Positions 57,183 through 64,000 of a stretch of 64,000 nucleotides of DNA are shown piece by piece. The translations under genes and the position numbers were made by a program. Below the pieces are notes generated by a model, which was given only the letters and a program-made list of their open reading frames with translations, was not told where the DNA came from and did not search any database. This DNA is from Oscarella lobularis. Lineage: Eukaryota; Porifera; Homoscleromorpha; Homosclerophorida; Oscarellidae. The stretch is taken from assembly GCF_947507565.1 (NCBI RefSeq), contig NC_089178.1, positions 3,596,001 through 3,660,000 of the forward strand, written 5' to 3'. Numbering within the stretch: the stretch's first letter is position 1; each line of letters begins with the position of its first letter.

Positions 57183-60100
57183 AAAAGATGTACCCACTTG
57201 GGTGACTTGGTCATATGATACACCGTTGGATAGAGCTTTCAAAGAGCTTTCGAATGGACCTATATCTTCTGTACAAATTCTTTGATTTGAAAAAGTTAAT
57301 GACAAGTAATACACCGTTGGAAAGAGAATGAAAAGAGCTATTGAATGGACCTATATCTTCTGTAGAAAATATTTGACATGAAAAAGTTCTAAGTGTTTGA
57401 CTTTGGGGCAGGTGTTTAGGAGTTGGGGTAGAGTGTTTTAGGCTTAGGTTTAGGGTCAGGTTTGGGGTTACGGGTTTAAAAGTGTACCCAGTTGAGTGAC
57501 TGGGTCATATAATACACTATTCGAAAGAGCTTTTAAAGAGCTTTTGAATGGACCTATATCTTCTGTACAAATTCTTTGATTTGACAAAGATATACCCTTG
57601 GGTGAGTGTTAGGGTTAGGTTTGGGGTTAGGGTTAAAAGATGTACCCACTTGGGTGACTTGGTCATATGATACACCGTTGGATAGAGCTTTCAAAGAGCT
57701 TTCGAATGGACCTATATCTTCTGTACAAATTCTTTGATTTGAAAAAGTTAATGACAAGTGATACACCGTTGGAAAGAGAATGAAAAGAGCTATTGAATGG
57801 ACCTATATCTTCTGTAGAAAATATTTGACATGAAAAAGTTCTAAGTGTTTGACTTTGGGGCAGGTGTTTAGGAGTTGGGGTAGAGTGTTTTAGGCTTAGG
57901 TTTAGGGTCAGGTTTGGGGTTACGGGTTTAAAAGTGTACCCAGTTGAGTGACTGGGTCATATAATACACTATTCGAAAGAGCTTTTAAAGAGCTTTTGAA
58001 TGGACCTATATCTTCTGTACAAATTCTTTGATTTGACAAAGATATACCCTTGGGTGAGTGTTAGGGTTAGGTTTGGGGTTAGGGTTAAAAGATGTACCCA
58101 CTTGGGTGACTTGGTCATATGATACACCGTTGGATAGAGCTTTCAAAGAGCTTTCGAATGGACCTATATCTTCTGTACAAATTCTTTGATTTGAAAAAGT
58201 TAATGACAAGTGATACACCGTTGGAAAGAGAATGAAAAGAGCTATTGAATGGACCTATATCTTCTGTAGAAAATATTTGACATGAAAAAGTTCTAAGTGT
58301 TTGACTTTGGGGCAGGTGTTTAGGAGTTGGGGTAGAGTGTTTTAGGCTTAGGTTTAGGGTCAGGTTTGGGGTTACGGGTTTAAAAGTGTACCCAGTTGAG
58401 TGACTGGGTCATATAATACACTATTCGAAAGAGCTTTTAAAGAGCTTTTGAATGGACCTATATCTTCTGTACAAATTCTTTGATTTGACAAAGATATACC
58501 CTTGGGTGAGTGTTAGGGTTAGGTTTGGGGTTAGGGTTAAAAGATGTACCCACTTGGGTGACTTGGTCATATGATACACCGTTGGATAGAGCTTTCAAAG
58601 AGCTTTCGAATGGACCTATATCTTCTGTACAAATTCTTTGATTTGAAAAAGTTAATGACAAGTGATACACCGTTGGAAAGAGAATGAAAAGAGCTATTGA
58701 ATGGACCTATATCTTCTGTAGAAAATATTTGACATGAAAAAGTTCTAAGTGTTTGACTTTGGGGCAGGTGTTTAGGAGTTGGGGTAGAGTGTTTTAGGCT
58801 TAGGTTTAGGGTCAGGTTTGGGGTTACGGGTTTAAAAGTGTACCCAGTTGAGTGACTGGGTCATATAATACACTATTCGAAAGAGCTTTTAAAGAGCTTT
58901 TGAATGGACCTATATCTTCTGTACAAATTCTTTGATTTGACAAAGATATACCCTTGGGTGAGTGTTAGGGTTAGGTTTGGGGTTAGGGTTAAAAGATGTA
59001 CCCACTTGGGTGACTTGGTCATATGATACACCGTTGGATAGAGCTTTCAAAGAGCTTTCGAATGGACCTATATCTTCTGTACAAATTCTTTGATTTGAAA
59101 AAGTTAATGACAAGTGATACACCGTTGGAAAGAGAATGAAAAGAGCTATTGAATGGACCTATATCTTCTGTAGAAAATATTTGACATGAAAAAGTTCTAA
59201 GTGTTTGACTTTGGGGCAGGTGTTTAGGAGTTGGGGTAGAGTGTTTTAGGCTTAGGTTTAGGGTCAGGTTTGGGGTTACGGGTTTAAAAGTGTACCCAGT
59301 TGAGTGACTGGGTCATATAATACACTATTCGAAAGAGCTTTTAAAGAGCTTTTGAATGGACCTATATCTTCTGTACAAATTCTTTGATTTGACAAAGATA
59401 TACCCTTGGGTGAGTGTTAGGGTTAGGTTTGGGGTTAGGGTTAAAAGATGTACCCACTTGGGTGACTTGGTCATATGATACACCGTTGGATAGAGCTTTC
59501 AAAGAGCTTTCGAATGGACCTATATCTTCTGTACAAATTCTTTGATTTGAAAAAGTTAATGACAAGTGATACACCGTTGGAAAGAGAATGAAAAGAGCTA
59601 TTGAATGGACCTATATCTTCTGTAGAAAATATTTGACATGAAAAAGTTCTAAGTGTTTGACTTTGGGGCAGGTGTTTAGGAGTTGGGGTAGAGTGTTTTA
59701 GGCTTAGGTTTAGGGTCAGGTTTGGGGTTACGGGTTTAAAAGTGTACCCAGTTGAGTGACTGGGTCATATAATACACTATTCGAAAGAGCTTTTAAAGAG
59801 CTTTTGAATGGACCTATATCTTCTGTACAAATTCTTTGATTTGACAAAGATATACCCTTGGGTGAGTGTTAGGGTTAGGTTTGGGGTTAGGGTTAAAAGA
59901 TGTACCCACTTGGGTGACTTGGTCATATGATACACCGTTGGATAGAGCTTTCAAAGAGCTTTCGAATGGACCTATATCTTCTGTACAAATTCTTTGATTT
60001 GAAAAAGTTAATGACAAGTGATACACCGTTGGAAAGAGAATGAAAAGAGCTATTGAATGGACCTATATCTTCTGTAGAAAATATTTGACATGAAAAAGTT

Positions 60101-61398
60101 CTAAGTGTTTGACTTTGGGGCAGGTGTTTAGGAGTTGGGGTAGAGTGTTTTAGGCTTAGGTTTAGGGTCAGGTTTGGGGTTACGGGTTTAAAAGTGTACC
60201 CAGTTGAGTGACTGGGTCATATAATACACTATTCGAAAGAGCTTTTAAAGAGCTTTTGAATGGACCTATATCTTCTGTACAAATTCTTTGATTTGACAAA
60301 GATATACCCTTGGGTGAGTGTTAGGGTTAGGTTTGGGGTTAGGGTTAAAAGATGTACCCACTTGGGTGACTTGGTCATATGATACACCGTTGGATAGAGC
60401 TTTCAAAGAGCTTTCGAATGGACCTATATCTTCTGTACAAATTCTTTGATTTGAAAAAGTTAATGACAAGTGATACACCGTTGGAAAGAGAATGAAAAGA
60501 GCTATTGAATGGACCTATATCTTCTGTAGAAAATATTTGACATGAAAAAGTTCTAAGTGTTTGACTTTGGGGCAGGTGTTTAGGAGTTGGGGTAGAGTGT
60601 TTTAGGCTTAGGTTTAGGGTCAGGTTTGGGGTTACGGGTTTAAAAGTGTACCCAGTTGAGTGACTGGGTCATATAATACACTATTCGAAAGAGCTTTTAA
60701 AGAGCTTTTGAATGGACCTATATCTTCTGTACAAATTCTTTGATTTGACAAAGATATACCCTTGGGTGAGTGTTAGGGTTAGGTTTGGGGTTAGGGTTAA
60801 AAGATGTACCCACTTGGGTGACTTGGTCATATGATACACCGTTGGATAGAGCTTTCAAAGAGCTTTCGAATGGACCTATATCTTCTGTACAAATTCTTTG
60901 ATTTGAAAAAGTTAATGACAAGTGATACACCGTTGGAAAGAGAATGAAAAGAGCTATTGAATGGACCTATATCTTCTGTAGAAAATATTTGACATGAAAA
61001 AGTTCTAAGTGTTTGACTTTGGGGCAGGTGTTTAGGAGTTGGGGTAGAGTGTTTTAGGCTTAGGTTTAGGGTCAGGTTTGGGGTTACGGGTTTAAAAGTG
61101 TACCCAGTTGAGTGACTGGGTCATATAATACACTATTCGAAAGAGCTTTTAAAGAGCTTTTGAATGGACCTATATCTTCTGTACAAATTCTTTGATTTGA
61201 CAAAGATATACCCTTGGGTGAGTGTTAGGGTTAGGTTTGGGGTTAGGGTTAAAAGATGTACCCACTTGGGTGACTTGGTCATATGATACACCGTTGGATA
61301 GAGCTTTCAAAGAGCTTTCGAATGGACCTATATCTTCTGTACAAATTCTTTGATTTGAAAAAGTTAATGACAAGTGATACACCGTTGGAAAGAGAATG
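57183..61398 (+). repeat. Subtelomeric satellite, type B, 452-bp period
   Basis: About nine near-identical 452-bp units. The first unit has the private variant GACAAGTAATACACC, where all others read GACAAGTGATACACC. The last unit is broken at AAAGAGAATG before array 5. Together with array 5 this forms a 4418-bp higher-order repeat. Confidence 0.95.
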
Positions 61399-61600
61399 GG
61401 TTAGGGTTAGGGTTAGGGTTAGGGTTAGGGTTAGGGTTAGGGTTAGGGTTAGGGTTAGGGTTAGGGTTAGGGTTAGGGTTAGGGTTAGGGTTAGGGTTAG
61501 GGTTAGGGTTAGGGTTAGGGTTAGGGTTAGGGTTAGGGTTAGGGTTAGGGTTAGGGTTAGGGTTAGGGTTAGGGTTAGGGTTAGGGTTAGGGTTAGGGTT
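61399..61600 (+). repeat. Interstitial telomere array 5, (TTAGGG)n
   Basis: 202 bp, a copy of array 4 at a distance of 4418 bp. Confidence 0.97.
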
Positions 61601-64000
61601 AAAAGATGTACCCACTTGGGTGACTTGGTCATATGATACACCGTTGGATAGAGCTTTCAAAGAGCTTTCGAATGGACCTATATCTTCTGTACAAATTCTT
61701 TGATTTGAAAAAGTTAATGACAAGTAATACACCGTTGGAAAGAGAATGAAAAGAGCTATTGAATGGACCTATATCTTCTGTAGAAAATATTTGACATGAA
61801 AAAGTTCTAAGTGTTTGACTTTGGGGCAGGTGTTTAGGAGTTGGGGTAGAGTGTTTTAGGCTTAGGTTTAGGGTCAGGTTTGGGGTTACGGGTTTAAAAG
61901 TGTACCCAGTTGAGTGACTGGGTCATATAATACACTATTCGAAAGAGCTTTTAAAGAGCTTTTGAATGGACCTATATCTTCTGTACAAATTCTTTGATTT
62001 GACAAAGATATACCCTTGGGTGAGTGTTAGGGTTAGGTTTGGGGTTAGGGTTAAAAGATGTACCCACTTGGGTGACTTGGTCATATGATACACCGTTGGA
62101 TAGAGCTTTCAAAGAGCTTTCGAATGGACCTATATCTTCTGTACAAATTCTTTGATTTGAAAAAGTTAATGACAAGTGATACACCGTTGGAAAGAGAATG
62201 AAAAGAGCTATTGAATGGACCTATATCTTCTGTAGAAAATATTTGACATGAAAAAGTTCTAAGTGTTTGACTTTGGGGCAGGTGTTTAGGAGTTGGGGTA
62301 GAGTGTTTTAGGCTTAGGTTTAGGGTCAGGTTTGGGGTTACGGGTTTAAAAGTGTACCCAGTTGAGTGACTGGGTCATATAATACACTATTCGAAAGAGC
62401 TTTTAAAGAGCTTTTGAATGGACCTATATCTTCTGTACAAATTCTTTGATTTGACAAAGATATACCCTTGGGTGAGTGTTAGGGTTAGGTTTGGGGTTAG
62501 GGTTAAAAGATGTACCCACTTGGGTGACTTGGTCATATGATACACCGTTGGATAGAGCTTTCAAAGAGCTTTCGAATGGACCTATATCTTCTGTACAAAT
62601 TCTTTGATTTGAAAAAGTTAATGACAAGTGATACACCGTTGGAAAGAGAATGAAAAGAGCTATTGAATGGACCTATATCTTCTGTAGAAAATATTTGACA
62701 TGAAAAAGTTCTAAGTGTTTGACTTTGGGGCAGGTGTTTAGGAGTTGGGGTAGAGTGTTTTAGGCTTAGGTTTAGGGTCAGGTTTGGGGTTACGGGTTTA
62801 AAAGTGTACCCAGTTGAGTGACTGGGTCATATAATACACTATTCGAAAGAGCTTTTAAAGAGCTTTTGAATGGACCTATATCTTCTGTACAAATTCTTTG
62901 ATTTGACAAAGATATACCCTTGGGTGAGTGTTAGGGTTAGGTTTGGGGTTAGGGTTAAAAGATGTACCCACTTGGGTGACTTGGTCATATGATACACCGT
63001 TGGATAGAGCTTTCAAAGAGCTTTCGAATGGACCTATATCTTCTGTACAAATTCTTTGATTTGAAAAAGTTAATGACAAGTGATACACCGTTGGAAAGAG
63101 AATGAAAAGAGCTATTGAATGGACCTATATCTTCTGTAGAAAATATTTGACATGAAAAAGTTCTAAGTGTTTGACTTTGGGGCAGGTGTTTAGGAGTTGG
63201 GGTAGAGTGTTTTAGGCTTAGGTTTAGGGTCAGGTTTGGGGTTACGGGTTTAAAAGTGTACCCAGTTGAGTGACTGGGTCATATAATACACTATTCGAAA
63301 GAGCTTTTAAAGAGCTTTTGAATGGACCTATATCTTCTGTACAAATTCTTTGATTTGACAAAGATATACCCTTGGGTGAGTGTTAGGGTTAGGTTTGGGG
63401 TTAGGGTTAAAAGATGTACCCACTTGGGTGACTTGGTCATATGATACACCGTTGGATAGAGCTTTCAAAGAGCTTTCGAATGGACCTATATCTTCTGTAC
63501 AAATTCTTTGATTTGAAAAAGTTAATGACAAGTGATACACCGTTGGAAAGAGAATGAAAAGAGCTATTGAATGGACCTATATCTTCTGTAGAAAATATTT
63601 GACATGAAAAAGTTCTAAGTGTTTGACTTTGGGGCAGGTGTTTAGGAGTTGGGGTAGAGTGTTTTAGGCTTAGGTTTAGGGTCAGGTTTGGGGTTACGGG
63701 TTTAAAAGTGTACCCAGTTGAGTGACTGGGTCATATAATACACTATTCGAAAGAGCTTTTAAAGAGCTTTTGAATGGACCTATATCTTCTGTACAAATTC
63801 TTTGATTTGACAAAGATATACCCTTGGGTGAGTGTTAGGGTTAGGTTTGGGGTTAGGGTTAAAAGATGTACCCACTTGGGTGACTTGGTCATATGATACA
63901 CCGTTGGATAGAGCTTTCAAAGAGCTTTCGAATGGACCTATATCTTCTGTACAAATTCTTTGATTTGAAAAAGTTAATGACAAGTGATACACCGTTGGAA
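61601..64000 (+). repeat. Satellite type B, second copy of the higher-order repeat (partial)
   Basis: Starts with the same GACAAGTAATACACC-bearing unit as at 57183 and continues with 452-bp units until the window edge, which cuts a unit. Confidence 0.95.

Noticed and set aside
53644-64000. Many open frames of 62-122 codons with Asn-Pro, Gly-Leu or Thr-Leu repeats and a repeated protein starting MYHLSLTF
   Set aside because: They are translations of TTAGGG arrays and satellite units; they recur with the repeat period on both strands and have no independent coding evidence.
53443-64000. CRISPR-like regular repeats
   Set aside because: Units are contiguous tandem repeats without unique spacers, in a eukaryotic subtelomere.

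Overview
The window is eukaryotic nuclear DNA, almost certainly from an animal. The evidence is a gene set that includes a PBX-type TALE homeobox gene, a TNNI3K-type ankyrin/kinase, AIF1, two probable death-domain proteins, INPP5E and ANCHR, with vertebrate-type (TTAGGG)n telomere repeats at the right end. Genes are very tightly packed and mostly have many short introns (about 45-80 bp, GT...TTTAG, often filled with TTAA or TATT tetranucleotides). Compactness, simple animal gene families and a plant/alga-like DUF7906 gene suggest an early-branching metazoan such as a sponge (perhaps homoscleromorph). That taxon is an inference and cannot be proved from the sequence alone.

Layout: 1-3700 is a tandem family (one broken copy, two intact) of secreted proteins with a regularly spaced six-cysteine module and a long, extremely basic tail. 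3752-5445 is a divergent MED22/RPL7A pair, the same arrangement as in the vertebrate Surfeit locus. 5616-7871 is an intronless, internally duplicated SGNH esterase of bacterial type, divergent from a 16-exon type I membrane protein of the DUF7906 family (7958-11635). Then come an intronless transposase-like HTH protein (12110-13135), GNPNAT1 (14215-15087), AIF1 (15250-15942), TXNL4B (minus), an unidentified coiled-coil gene, PBX (17860-20663), a DUF268 protein, a death-domain protein, ANCHR/ZFYVE19 (minus), TNNI3K (24312-28145) and RAD50 (28325-34508). RAD50 overlaps the convergent TYSND1 coding sequence by 18 bp. ITPA (36132-37108) follows after a 27 bp divergent gap. After 1.1 kb without a recognisable gene, a block of six minus-strand genes runs from 52287 down to 38210: MRPS12, a follistatin/Kazal/Ig protein with a huge N-glycosylation-sequon repeat, RABL6, a death-fold protein, FPGS and INPP5E.

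From 53443 to the right edge the sequence is subtelomeric: a 10-bp repeat, then TTAGGG arrays alternating with a 451/452-bp satellite. A 4418-bp higher-order repeat is present in one full copy and part of a second. The G-rich strand points right, so the chromosome end lies to the right of the window.

The genes do not form one pathway. They cover housekeeping (RPL7A, MED22, MRPS12, TXNL4B, ITPA, FPGS, GNPNAT1, RAD50), signalling and cilia (INPP5E, TNNI3K, death-fold proteins, RABL6), and secreted/extracellular proteins. Most novel on sequence grounds are the tandem Cys6-basic secreted family, the sequon-saturated repeat protein, the RAD50/TYSND1 overlap that places a peroxisomal SKL signal antisense to the RAD50 C-terminus, and the architecture of the subtelomere. 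All gene models were spliced by eye; lengths quoted come from adding exon lengths by hand.
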